The notes under the pieces: generated by a model
Told to the model about the DNA's origin: nothing
Database searches by the model: none
What the model saw: the letters and a program-made list of their open reading frames with translations, nothing else
Made by a program: the position numbers and the translations under genes
Shown here: one piece after another, positions 25,319 to 33,004 of the stretch
Layout: every line of letters starts with the position of its first letter
Numbering within the stretch: the stretch's first letter is position 1
From: an uncultured Dietzia sp.
Lineage (GTDB): Bacteria; Actinomycetota; Actinomycetes; Mycobacteriales; Mycobacteriaceae
Assembly: GCF_937873725.1 (NCBI RefSeq)
Contig: NZ_CALMYY010000099.1
Span: forward strand, 1-60,687
Length of the DNA: 60,687 nt
Direction of reading: 5' to 3'

Positions 25319-26391
25319 GTGCCGCCGCGCCCGCCGGGGTCACCGGGGAACCGCCCGCGACCATGCGGGCATGGCGCCTCCACGCGTGGGGCAGCGGCCC
25401 GACCCTCGACAGGGTGGCCGTTCCCCGTCCGGCGCCCGGCGAGGTCCTGCTCAAGGTGGACGCGGCCGGTCTGTGCCACTCGGACCTCCACATCATGGAC
25501 GCCGCCGAGGGCGTCCTGCCCTACGAGTTGCCGTTCACCCTCGGACACGAGGTGGTGGGGACGGTCGTCGCGGTGGGGGACCGGTCCGACTCTGAGTGGA
25601 TCGGCCGCACGTGCGGCGTCCACGGCGTGTGGTCGTGCGGCTCCTGCCGCAAGTGCCGCGGCGGCCGGGACAACTACTGCGTCGACCTGCGGGGGCCGAT
25701 CGGCGGCGGGACCGGATACGACGGCGGGCTGGCCGAGTACATGCTCGTGCCCGCCACCCGGCACCTCGTCCCCGTGGACCCGGGCGCCGGACCGGCGCTC
25801 GCCCCGTTGACCGACGCCGGGCTCACCGCCTACCACGCCGTGGTCTCACAACCGGTCGAGGTGTCCGGGGCGATCGTCGTGGTCATCGGCATCGGCGGAC
25901 TGGGCCACCTCGCGCTACAGGTGCTGAGGGACCGGTCGCCGGAGGTCGTGGTGGCCGTCGATACCCGGCAGAGCGCCAGGGAGCTCGGCCTCACGCTGGG
26001 GGCGGATCACGCGGTCGCCTCGGTCGACGAGGCGCGCGCCCTGGTGGAGCGCCTCTCGGACGGGTCCGGGGCCGATCTCATCCTGGACTTCGTCGGCGCG
26101 CAGGCCACGATCGACGCGTGCCCGTCCATGCTCGCGACCGGAGGCGCACTCGCCGTGGTCGGGTCGGCCGGCGGTCGACTCACCGTGGACAAGCAGGGCT
26201 CCGTCCCGCGCGGCTGGCGGGGCGCCGCGCCGTTCTGGGGTCCCCGCCATCATCTCGCCGAGGTGTTCGACCTCGCGGCGTCCGGGGGGCTGTCGGCCGT
26301 CGTGGAGGTGCGGAGCCTGGACGAGGTCCCCCGCGCCTACGAGGACCTGCGCCACGGCCGGGCGTCCGGCCGCCTCGTCGTCGTCCCCTAG
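25315..26391 (+). CDS. Zinc-dependent alcohol dehydrogenase
   Basis: A 358-residue medium-chain dehydrogenase with catalytic zinc ligands (GLCHSD near 56, GHE near 79) and a complete structural-zinc lobe CGSCRKCRGGRDNYC near 111-125. NAD fold IGIGGLGHLALQVL near 193. Similar to the alcohol dehydrogenase at 10690 but with the lobe that one lacks. Start overlaps the SDR stop by four bases. A 70-nt gap with a fresh AAGGAG site separates it from the CoA ligase gene, which may still be in the same transcript. Confidence 0.9.
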   Translation: MSAAAPAGVTGEPPATMRAWRLHAWGSGPTLDRVAVPRPAPGEVLLKVDAAGLCHSDLHIMDAAEGVLPYELPFTLGHEVVGTVVAVGDRSDSEWIGRTCGVHGVWSCGSCRKCRGGRDNYCVDLRGPIGGGTGYDGGLAEYMLVPATRHLVPVDPGAGPALAPLTDAGLTAYHAVVSQPVEVSGAIVVVIGIGGLGHLALQVLRDRSPEVVVAVDTRQSARELGLTLGADHAVASVDEARALVERLSDGSGADLILDFVGAQATIDACPSMLATGGALAVVGSAGGRLTVDKQGSVPRGWRGAAPFWGPRHHLAEVFDLAASGGLSAVVEVRSLDEVPRAYEDLRHGRASGRLVVVP

Positions 26392-26461
26392 GGCGGACAC
26401 GGCGTCGTCTCACTCGGCGCCCGGGGACCCACCGGATCACGAAACTACAAGGAGTACGTCA

Positions 26462-27958
26462 ATGAAGCAGCTCGCACAGGACGTCCTCGAGCGCGCGTCC
26501 CGCACGCCCGACGCCGTGGCCGTGGTCGACGGCGAGGGCACGCACACCGTCGCGGAGGTGCTGCGGCAGGCCCGGGAACTCGCCGACGTGCTGCAGGCGG
26601 CGGCGGACGGGCCGGCCACCGTCCTGGTCCGCGCCGACAACTCGTGGCGGACCGTCTCCGCGGCCGTGGCCGTGGGGCTCACCGGCGGACTTCTCGCGGT
26701 GATGAGCGGGCACGCGACGCGGTCGGAGTTCGACATCGCCGCCGAGGACCTGCAGCCCGACGTGGTGGTGGCACCGACCGCCACCGCCGAGGTGTGGGGG
26801 CTCTCCGACCACGGATACGTGCCGGCCGGCACCGCGCTTGAGGGCTGGTCGGTCTCAGGGCGTCCCGACGGCGGATCCGCGGGTGTCGAGCGGTGGCGCG
26901 GGGGGGTGGTGGCCGCCATGACCTCGGGCTCCACCGGTCGTCCGAAGTGCGTCATCCAGAGCGAGGACTCGCTGCGGTACGCGGGACGGTCGACCATCGA
27001 CGCGGTGGGCCTCGAGTCCGGGGACGCCGTCGGGGCGCTCGTCCCGCTGTCCTCCGCGGCGGCGATCTGCTTCGGCATGTACCTGCCCACCATGCTCGGC
27101 GGCGCGATGGTCGCGCTGGACAAGTGGAACCCCGAGACCGCCGTCGCCCTGCTGCGCGATCAGCGGGTCGTGTGGACGATGCTCGTGCCCACCATGGCGC
27201 TGCAGCTCACCCTGGTCGACGGGTCCGAGGGGTCGCTGACCGCGATGCGCGCGATGACCGTCGGTGGTGGTCCGATGAACCAGAAGGCCCTGCACGACGC
27301 GGAGGTCAGGCTGGGCACGACGATGCTGAGGGTCTTCGGCATGTCCGAGTGCCTCGGCCACACCACGCCGCTGCCGGGTGACGACGTGGACACCCGGCTC
27401 GGCCGGGACGGCCGCCCGTTCCCGGGGACGCAGTCGCGGGTCGTGGACGAGAGCGGCGAGCCGCTCGGCCCGGGTGAGCTCGGCTCCCTGCAGGTCAGGG
27501 GCCCGTCGATGTTCGTCGGCTACGCGCGCGACGGGGTGCCGGTCGCGCCCGACGTCACCGAGGACGGGTTCCTCGTCACCGGCGACCGTGCCGTCCTGCA
27601 CGAGGACGGCAGCGTGAGCATCCGTGGCCGCGAGAAGGACCTCATCATCCGCGGCGGACGCAACATCGACATCAACGAGATGGAGGCGGCGCTGGCCGCG
27701 ATCCCCGGGATCCACCAGGTGTGCGTGGTGCCGGTGCCCGATCCGGTGCTGGGCGAGCGGGCCGCCGCGCTGGTGGTCTCCCAGGGTGAGGCACTGGGCC
27801 TCGACGAGATCCGCGCCCACCTCGAGGCCGCGGACTTCCCCAAGTTCAAGTGGCCGGAGTTCGTCCGGTCCGTCTCCGCCCTGCCGCAGTCGCGCGTCGG
27901 CAAACTCGACCGGAAGAGCGCTGCCACGCTGGCCGCGGAGTTGTTCGGTGAGGAATGA
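26462..27958 (+). CDS. AMP-forming acyl-CoA ligase
   Basis: A 498-residue member of the ANL superfamily that activates a carboxylate as acyl-AMP and then acyl-CoA. P-loop MTSGSTGRPK at 153-162, FGMSECLGHTTP near 290, VTGDRAVLHEDGSVSIRGREKDLIIRGG near 360-390, and the C-terminal catalytic lysine in SRVGKLDRK (K481). The only CoA ligase in the island, so probably the entry enzyme for the imported acid. The ATG has AAGGAG upstream. The hairpin at 27971-27986 may end the transcript. Confidence 0.92.
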   Translation: MKQLAQDVLERASRTPDAVAVVDGEGTHTVAEVLRQARELADVLQAAADGPATVLVRADNSWRTVSAAVAVGLTGGLLAVMSGHATRSEFDIAAEDLQPDVVVAPTATAEVWGLSDHGYVPAGTALEGWSVSGRPDGGSAGVERWRGGVVAAMTSGSTGRPKCVIQSEDSLRYAGRSTIDAVGLESGDAVGALVPLSSAAAICFGMYLPTMLGGAMVALDKWNPETAVALLRDQRVVWTMLVPTMALQLTLVDGSEGSLTAMRAMTVGGGPMNQKALHDAEVRLGTTMLRVFGMSECLGHTTPLPGDDVDTRLGRDGRPFPGTQSRVVDESGEPLGPGELGSLQVRGPSMFVGYARDGVPVAPDVTEDGFLVTGDRAVLHEDGSVSIRGREKDLIIRGGRNIDINEMEAALAAIPGIHQVCVVPVPDPVLGERAAALVVSQGEALGLDEIRAHLEAADFPKFKWPEFVRSVSALPQSRVGKLDRKSAATLAAELFGEE

Positions 27959-27970
27959 GTGCGGAGGGGA

Positions 27971-27986
27971 GCGGGCGTGCGCCCGC
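27971..27986 (+). terminator. Short GC hairpin after the ligase gene
   Basis: GCGGGCG and CGCCCGC arms around TG, 12 nt after the stop. Weak as a terminator because the stem is short and no U-tract follows. Confidence 0.35.
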
Positions 27987-28006
27987 CGCCGGCCTGCGGG
28001 TACGGG

Positions 28007-28035
28007 TGTGAGTTGAACTCACTTGTGTTTAATCT
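28007..28035 (+). promoter_or_regulatory. Promoter and operator of the TetR gene (probable autoregulation)
   Basis: The inverted repeat TGAACTCACTTGTGTTTA (28014-28031) has a perfect left half and four of six bases in the right. It lies between a weak -35 (TGTGAG, 28007-28012) and a -10 TAATCT (28030-28035), 36 nt before the TetR ATG. An operator inside the promoter of the regulator gene is the usual autorepression design. Confidence 0.6.
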
Positions 28036-28066
28036 GGACGAATAACCACTAGATCGGGGGACTCCC

Positions 28067-28681
28067 ATGGCAACCATCACCAAGACCGAGGGACCGCGCT
28101 CCAAGCGTAAGGACATCCTCGAGGCGGCCGTGGCCAACTTCGGCAGCGTCGGCTACGAGCACACCAAGTGGGCGACCATCGCCGGAGACGTGGGGATCGG
28201 TCAGACGGCCCTCTACCACTACTTCGAGTCCAAGGCGCACTGCCTGCTCACCATCATGGGCAACGAGCTCACGCGGTACCACGAGAGGTTCTCGTCCGCC
28301 GTCGAGGGCGCCGCGGATTCCGAGAGCGCCCTGCGGGCCGCGATCGCGAGCGCCTACGACATCACCGAGGCGGAGGCGCTCCAGGCGCGCATCCTGCTGC
28401 ACCACATCGACATGCTCGCCACCCCGCGCTCGTCCGAGCGGGAGGAACAGGAGCGGATCCGCGCCCGCGAGCTGGTGCGCGTCGTGGAGCGGGACTGGAG
28501 CGGCCTGCTCGAGCGCGGCATGGCCTCGGGCGACTTCCCGCGGCGCGACGAGGTCGAGCTCGGGCGGTTCGTGCTCGGGCTGATCAACTCCGTGTGGAAC
28601 TGGTACCGCCCCGGTGGCGGGCGGGAGCTGTCGGAGGTCTCGGAGTCCGTCACGGCGGCGTGCCTGCGGCTGGTGCACTAG
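28067..28681 (+). CDS. TetR-family repressor, probable master regulator of the TGAACT regulon
   Basis: A 204-residue regulator: helix-turn-helix ATIAGDVGIGQTALYHYFESK at about 37-57 and a C-terminal domain ending in NSVWNWYRPGG, a signature of the KstR2-like TetR_C group, whose known ligands are CoA thioesters. It is the only regulator gene embedded in module 1 and has a copy of the repeat in its own promoter. I infer that it binds TGAACT-N6-AGTTCA and is released by an acyl-CoA intermediate. Alternative: the operator belongs to a regulator outside the window. Confidence 0.87.
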   Translation: MATITKTEGPRSKRKDILEAAVANFGSVGYEHTKWATIAGDVGIGQTALYHYFESKAHCLLTIMGNELTRYHERFSSAVEGAADSESALRAAIASAYDITEAEALQARILLHHIDMLATPRSSEREEQERIRARELVRVVERDWSGLLERGMASGDFPRRDEVELGRFVLGLINSVWNWYRPGGGRELSEVSESVTAACLRLVH

Positions 28682-28717
28682 CGCTGTTCTTTTTCTGAAA
28701 TCAACTATGGAGGACCC

Positions 28718-29044
28718 ATGTACAACCTCATCGTGATGGCGTCGAAGCCCAGTGAGTGGACCCACGACCAGTTCATCGAGTGGTGGCGCGGCGAGCACGC
28801 CGAGGTGACCTACCCGCTGCCCGGCCTGCGGCGTTGGTCGCACACGGCGGTCAAGGAGACCGGTGGGAACAAGCACTCGCTCGGCTGGGACGGGGTGTCG
28901 GTCCTCAGCTTTGATTCCAAGGAGGCATACGACGCGATGCTCGAGAGCCCGGAGTGGGCGAAGGCCGCGGAGCACGTCGGCTCCATGGGGGGTCGCGCCA
29001 TCATGGTGATGGGCGAAGAACAGGTCATGGTCTCGGACACGTGA
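28718..29044 (+). CDS. EthD-like dimeric alpha-beta-barrel protein
   Basis: A 108-residue protein starting MYNLIVMASKPSEWTHDQFIEWWRGEHAEV, the EthD/ABM ferredoxin-like pattern, with LGWDGVSVLSFDSKEAYDAMLESPEW in the second half. EthD-domain proteins accompany degradation of ethers, polyketides and alicyclic compounds; few have known chemistry. TGGAGGA ribosome site. Its TGA overlaps the GTG start of the metallohydrolase (GTGA), so the two products are probably made together. Confidence 0.75.
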   Translation: MYNLIVMASKPSEWTHDQFIEWWRGEHAEVTYPLPGLRRWSHTAVKETGGNKHSLGWDGVSVLSFDSKEAYDAMLESPEWAKAAEHVGSMGGRAIMVMGEEQVMVSDT

Positions 29045-30090
29045 CGGCGGCGTCGGGCACGGGCGGGTCCGGCTCGGACTGGGCCGACGTCGGGTGCCAC
29101 AGGGTGGTCGAGGGCGTCCACCGGATCCCGCTCCCCATGCCCGGGGACGGGCTGCGGGCGATCAACGTGTACGTGATCGAGGGGCCGGCCGGCGTCTCGC
29201 TCATCGACGCGGGCTGGAACGTTCCGGGCAACCTCGACATCCTCCGCGACGGACTCGCCTCGATCGACGTGGGACTGGAGGAGATCACCGACGTCCACGT
29301 CACCCACATCCACCGGGACCACTACACGATGGGGCCGGAGCTGCGGCGCCGGGTCGGGGCACGGGTGCACCTCGGTCGCGCCGAGCGGCCGGGGCTCGTC
29401 GCCCTGCGGCGGCTGCGCAGCGGGGTGCCGGTGGACTCCCTGGTTCAGCTCGGGCGGGCGGGGGCCGGCGACATCGCCCAGGCCGCCCGCCTCGACGCGC
29501 TGACCGAACCGTGGGAGGAGCCGGACTGGGAGATGCCCGACGAGTGGACCGCCGAGGGTGAGGTCTCCGTGGCCGGCAGGCGCATGGAGGCGCTGCGCAC
29601 CGCGGGCCACACCAAGGGTCACCTGGTCTTCTCCGACGACCGGCTGGGCGTCACCTTCACGGGGGATCACGTCCTGCCGCGGATCTCGCCGTCCATCGGC
29701 TTCGAGCTGGGTGGGTGGGACAACCCGCTCGGGGACTACCTCGCCTCGCTGGAGGCGATGCTGGGGCGCCCCGATTCCGAGATGCTCCCCGCGCACGGCG
29801 CGGTCGGGGGCAGCGTGCACGGCCGGACCCGCGAGCTCCTGGCCCACCACGACGAGCGACTGGCGGCCACGCGGGCGCGGGTGGCCGCGCGGCAGGGTGC
29901 CACCGGCCTGGAGGTGGCCGAAGGGCTGCCCTGGACCCGGCGAGAGCGGTCGTTCGCCTCCCTCGACGGGTTCAACCGGATGATCGCGACGTGCGAGACC
30001 ATGGCGCACCTCGACGTCCTGGTGGCGAGGGGTTCCCTCGCCGTGGACGAGGTGTCGCCGGAGGGCGTGGCGAGGTACGTCACCGCCTGA
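29041..30090 (+). CDS. Metallo-beta-lactamase-fold hydrolase
   Basis: A 349-residue MBL-fold protein with the metal-binding HIHRDH at 89-94, a downstream histidine in ALRTAGHTKGHLVF and Asp in TFTGDHVLP, as needed for a di-metal site. The C-terminal helical extension (HGAVGGSVHGRTRELLAHHDERL, then LDGFNRMIATCETMAHLDVL) is typical of the larger glyoxalase-II/thioesterase-like subgroup. Likely a thioesterase or lactonase; a lactonase would suit a pathway with gamma-hydroxyacids. GTG start overlaps the EthD-like stop. Convergent with the next gene, 15 nt apart. Confidence 0.85.
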   Translation: MTAASGTGGSGSDWADVGCHRVVEGVHRIPLPMPGDGLRAINVYVIEGPAGVSLIDAGWNVPGNLDILRDGLASIDVGLEEITDVHVTHIHRDHYTMGPELRRRVGARVHLGRAERPGLVALRRLRSGVPVDSLVQLGRAGAGDIAQAARLDALTEPWEEPDWEMPDEWTAEGEVSVAGRRMEALRTAGHTKGHLVFSDDRLGVTFTGDHVLPRISPSIGFELGGWDNPLGDYLASLEAMLGRPDSEMLPAHGAVGGSVHGRTRELLAHHDERLAATRARVAARQGATGLEVAEGLPWTRRERSFASLDGFNRMIATCETMAHLDVLVARGSLAVDEVSPEGVARYVTA

Positions 30091-30105
30091 CCCCCCGGCG
30101 GCGGC

Positions 30106-30855
30106 TCAGCGGACCGTCCAGCCGCCGTCCGCGTAGACCTCGCTGCCCGTCATGAACCCGGCGTCGTCGCTGGCGAGGAACGCCACGCAGCCGGCGATCT
30201 CCGCCGGGGTGCCGAGCCTGCCCATCGGGGTTCCCGCGAGCATGCCGCGGTGTCGCTCGCTGCCCTCGTAGCGCTCGAGCAGCTGGGGCGTCTCGATGAA
30301 TCCCGGGTGCAGCGAGTTCACGCGGACGCCCCTGGTGGCCCAGTGGATCGCCGCGTTCTTGGTCATGGTCCGCACCGCGCCCTTGGCCGCGTGGTAGGCG
30401 AAGCTGTTCCCGAAGCCGCCGACGGTGCCGAGGATCGAGGACACGTTGACGATCGCGCCGCCGCCGGTGCGCTCGATCGCGGCGCCGGCGTGCTTCATGC
30501 CCAGCCACACCCCGGTCTGGTCGACGTCGATCACGCGTTGCCAGTGCTCCGGGGTCTCGTCCTCCAGCGACCTGAGGCTGCCGATCCCCGCGTTGTTGAT
30601 CAGCGCGTCGAGCCGGCCGTGGGCGTCCATGACGCGCTCGACCGCGGCGGCCCACTGGTCCTCCGCGGCCACGTCGAGCTCCACCGTCAGGTGGGGGCGG
30701 GGCGGGAGGGAGGAGGCGACCCGGTCCAGGGGGGTGCCGGGCAGGTCGGCGACGACGACGACGGCGCCCTCCGAGGCGAGCCTGCCGCAGATCTCCGTGC
30801 CGATTCCGCCCGTGGCGCCGGTGACGAGTACGACCCGGTCCTCAAAACGCTTCAT
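30106..30855 (-). CDS. Short-chain dehydrogenase/reductase
   Basis: SDR of 249 residues: TGATGGIGTE near 13, NNAGIGS near 88, catalytic VSSILGTVGGFGNSFAYHAAKGA. Asp after beta-2 (VVADLPG) indicates NAD. The ATG at 30853-30855 is chosen because GGGAAAGGG precedes it and the SDR fold starts at once; a longer frame adds 14 unconserved residues. An operator copy lies 49 nt upstream, so this gene probably marks the right end of the TGAACT regulon. Confidence 0.88.
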   Translation of the reverse strand: MKRFEDRVVLVTGATGGIGTEICGRLASEGAVVVVADLPGTPLDRVASSLPPRPHLTVELDVAAEDQWAAAVERVMDAHGRLDALINNAGIGSLRSLEDETPEHWQRVIDVDQTGVWLGMKHAGAAIERTGGGAIVNVSSILGTVGGFGNSFAYHAAKGAVRTMTKNAAIHWATRGVRVNSLHPGFIETPQLLERYEGSERHRGMLAGTPMGRLGTPAEIAGCVAFLASDDAGFMTGSEVYADGGWTVR

Positions 30856-30903
30856 GTGTCCAGCCCTTTCCCGCGGTGACGTGAGGTACTCGCCCACAAT
30901 AGC

Positions 30904-30921
30904 TGAACTGAAGTGGATTCA
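30904..30921. promoter_or_regulatory. TGAACT-type operator upstream of the SDR gene
   Basis: TGAACTGAAGTGGATTCA: perfect left half, right half GATTCA with one mismatch. It lies between the stop of the MaoC gene (30933) and the SDR gene, both on the minus strand, and would control the SDR gene. Confidence 0.72.
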
Positions 30922-30932
30922 GCAGCGCTCCC

Positions 30933-31400
30933 TCACGCCTCCGGCGGGAACGCGACCATGAGCGCCTCGACCACGCAGGCGGGCGTGTCTCTGCCCTCCA
31001 CCTCGATGGAGTAGTGGACGCACCCGAGGACCCCGCCGGCCGAGGCGTCGCGGGTCCACGCGACCCGCCCGCGCGCACGGATCCGGTCGCCCGGGCGCAC
31101 GAACGAGGGGAATCGCACCTTGTCGAGCCCGTAGTTGATCGCGCGGCCGACGCCCTCGAAGGTGAACAGCGCGGAGCTCAGGCGCGGGACGAGCGACAGG
31201 GTGAGGTAGCCGTGGGCCACCGTCGTGCCCATGTCGGACGCGGCCGCCCGCTCCGGATCGACGTGGATCCACTGCCAGTCCTCGGTGACGTCGGCAAAGC
31301 CGTCGATGCGGTCCTGGGTGACGGTGAACCACTCGCCCGCCCCGAGGTCGAGGCCGGCGGCCGCGCGGAACTCGTCGACGCCGTGGAACACGTGGGTCAT
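30933..31400 (-). CDS. MaoC-like (R)-enoyl-CoA hydratase
   Basis: A 155-residue hot-dog protein. The hydratase motif reads FADVTEDWQWIHVDPERAAASDMGTTVAHGYLTLSL, with the catalytic Asp-His pair in D-W-Q-W-I-H. It adds water to trans-2-enoyl-CoA giving the (R)-3-hydroxy product. Closely similar to the MaoC gene at 47351 (same DWQWIH/DHQWIH and INYGL motifs). AGGAGG ribosome site in front of ATG. Probably transcribed from the intergenic region shared with the LysR-domain gene at 31520. Confidence 0.88.
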   Translation of the reverse strand: MTHVFHGVDEFRAAAGLDLGAGEWFTVTQDRIDGFADVTEDWQWIHVDPERAAASDMGTTVAHGYLTLSLVPRLSSALFTFEGVGRAINYGLDKVRFPSFVRPGDRIRARGRVAWTRDASAGGVLGCVHYSIEVEGRDTPACVVEALMVAFPPEA

Positions 31401-31519
31401 GGGTCCTCCTGTGAACGGTGGGGCCGGTCGTCCCGGCGACTCGCACGGTAGCGGTCCGGGCCGCCGCCCGGCGGCGAATCCCGAATCGGGTTCAGTCGGG
31501 TGCGCGCTAGGTTAGTGGG

Positions 31520-32236
31520 GTGACTGATGAGAGCGGCCCGGGGCCCCGCCGCCTGGCCATCGGCTACGTCCCCGGCGTGCAGCCCGACAAATGGCTCACC
31601 CGGTGGCGCGAGCGCCACCCCGACGTGCCGATCGCGGCGCGGCGGATGGGGGACCCCCGGTCGGCGCTGGCCGAGGCTGCCGGCGACGACGGCGTCGACG
31701 TGATCTTCCTCCGTGAGCCGGACGATGCCCCGCGCGCGGCCCCGCCCGGGCTGCTCCGGGTGCCGCTGTACACCGAGACGATGGCGGTGCTGGCGGGCAA
31801 GGACCACGAGCTGGTCGCGTTCGAGACGCTGGCCGTGGCGGATCTCGCGGGCGAGCGGTGGCTCGACCCGGTGGACGCGATCGCCGCGAGCCCGGACGAG
31901 GTGTCGGCCGCGGTGGACCTGGTGGCCGCCGGGGCCGGGCTCCTGGTGCTGCCGCTGCCGTACGCGCGGTCGCTGAGCCGGCGCGACGTGGTCGTCCGAG
32001 CGCTCGAGGGCGTGCCGGCCACCCGGATGGGCGTGGCGTGGTCGCCCCGGCGCGAGGGGGACGAGCTGATCGACGAGTTCGTGGGCATCGTCCGCGGGCG
32101 CACCGCCGCCACCACGCGCGGCGGGGCGGAGCCTGCGAGGGAGAAGCTCAACGCCAGGCAGAAGACGGCGGCCAAGGCCGCGCGCGCCCGTGAGCGGGGT
32201 ACGGCGTCGGGGGGCCGGGGCAGCCGACGCCGCTGA
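31520..32236 (+). CDS. LysR substrate-binding-domain-like protein without DNA-binding domain
   Basis: A 238-residue protein. Residues 10-190 resemble the effector domain of LysR regulators (LAIGYVPGVQPDKWLTRWRERHPDVPI, VDVIFLREPD, LYTETMAVLAGKDHELV), but no helix-turn-helix precedes it. The tail is strongly basic (LNARQKTAAKAARARERG, ending GRGSRRR) and might bind nucleic acid. GTG start with no ribosome site; a TAGGTT -10 box at 31508-31513, six bases before the GTG, indicates a leaderless message. Could be a periplasmic-type sensor fold used as a free ligand-binding protein; function unknown. Confidence 0.75.
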   Translation: MTDESGPGPRRLAIGYVPGVQPDKWLTRWRERHPDVPIAARRMGDPRSALAEAAGDDGVDVIFLREPDDAPRAAPPGLLRVPLYTETMAVLAGKDHELVAFETLAVADLAGERWLDPVDAIAASPDEVSAAVDLVAAGAGLLVLPLPYARSLSRRDVVVRALEGVPATRMGVAWSPRREGDELIDEFVGIVRGRTAATTRGGAEPAREKLNARQKTAAKAARARERGTASGGRGSRRR

Positions 32237-32266
32237 GCGGCGGGCGGGCCCGGCCGCGAGGGTCAC

Positions 32267-32872
32267 TCAACCCCGCCCGGCACCCACCATGCCGCGCGCG
32301 AAGTCCAGGTGCCGCCGAACGATCTGGTCGGGGGAGAGCGGGCCGTCCGTCCGGTACCAGGACGCGATCGACACGCACAGGGAGGCCACCGCCCGGGCGG
32401 CATCCGACGGGTGTGCGCACTCGAACGCCCCCGACTCCACTCCGGCCCGGATGGCGTCCTCGATCATCTTCTGCTGGGCGTCCCGCTGAGCGACGTGCCG
32501 CGCGCGGGCCTCGGGTTCCATGCTCCGCATCTCGGTGGAGGCGACAAAGGCGTGGTCCCGCCGGGCCATGTGGAATCGGGACAGGCACTCCACGATGTTG
32601 TCGAACCGGGCGGCGGGGTCGTCCCCGGCGTCCTCGGCGGCCGCGGCGGTGAGCTCGAGCATCTCGGTCATCGTGGACTCCGCCACCGCGCGCAGGAGCG
32701 CCTGCTTGGACGGGAAGTGGTGGTACAGGCCCGGAACCGAGAGGCCGGCGGCGTCGGCGATCGTCCGGATGGACGCCCCGTGGTACCCGTGACGGGCAAA
32801 CACCTCGAGGGCCGCCCGCAGCGCCGGAGGCAGCGGGTCCGGCCCGGGGTCCCGCCAGTCCGTCGGCGTCAT
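32267..32872 (-). CDS. TetR-family regulator of module 2
   Basis: A 201-residue regulator: helix-turn-helix SIRTIADAAGLSVPGLYHHFPSK near 34-56 and a C-terminal WYRTDGPLSPDQIVRRHLDFARG, again the KstR2-like ligand-domain signature. The ATG at 32870-32872 has GAGG upstream; a longer frame adds 40 low-complexity residues. It is divergent from the kinase gene at 33005, with a palindromic operator in between, and probably represses that operon. Confidence 0.87.
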   Translation of the reverse strand: MTPTDWRDPGPDPLPPALRAALEVFARHGYHGASIRTIADAAGLSVPGLYHHFPSKQALLRAVAESTMTEMLELTAAAAEDAGDDPAARFDNIVECLSRFHMARRDHAFVASTEMRSMEPEARARHVAQRDAQQKMIEDAIRAGVESGAFECAHPSDAARAVASLCVSIASWYRTDGPLSPDQIVRRHLDFARGMVGAGRG

Positions 32873-32959
32873 GCACCTCACCCCTCGGGTAGTGGCGCGT
32901 CGTCCGGGGCGCCGGGCTTGACCCCGACTGGTGTCCTGGGCCACACTCCAGGGTACAGA

Positions 32960-32975
32960 CCGAACGATCGCTCGG
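32960..32975. promoter_or_regulatory. Palindromic operator CCGAACGATCGCTCGG
   Basis: A 16-bp inverted repeat centred on CGATCG with one mismatched pair, located between the divergent TetR gene (32872) and the kinase gene (33005). It differs from the TGAACT repeats and fits a second TetR dimer. Confidence 0.65.
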
Positions 32976-33004
32976 CTCGGTGAGCCCGCCACGAGGAGAA
33001 GCAG

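Noticed and set aside
28685..28715. An operator copy between the TetR and EthD-like genes
   Set aside because: TGAAATCAAC at 28696 recalls one half-site, but no partner half lies at the right distance.
2941..30855. Sterol catabolism locus
   Set aside because: KstD-like, DUF35-thiolase and KstR2-like features recall sterol degradation, but KshA/KshB, the HsaA-D ring-cleavage genes and Mce transport genes are absent. Only general similarity remains.
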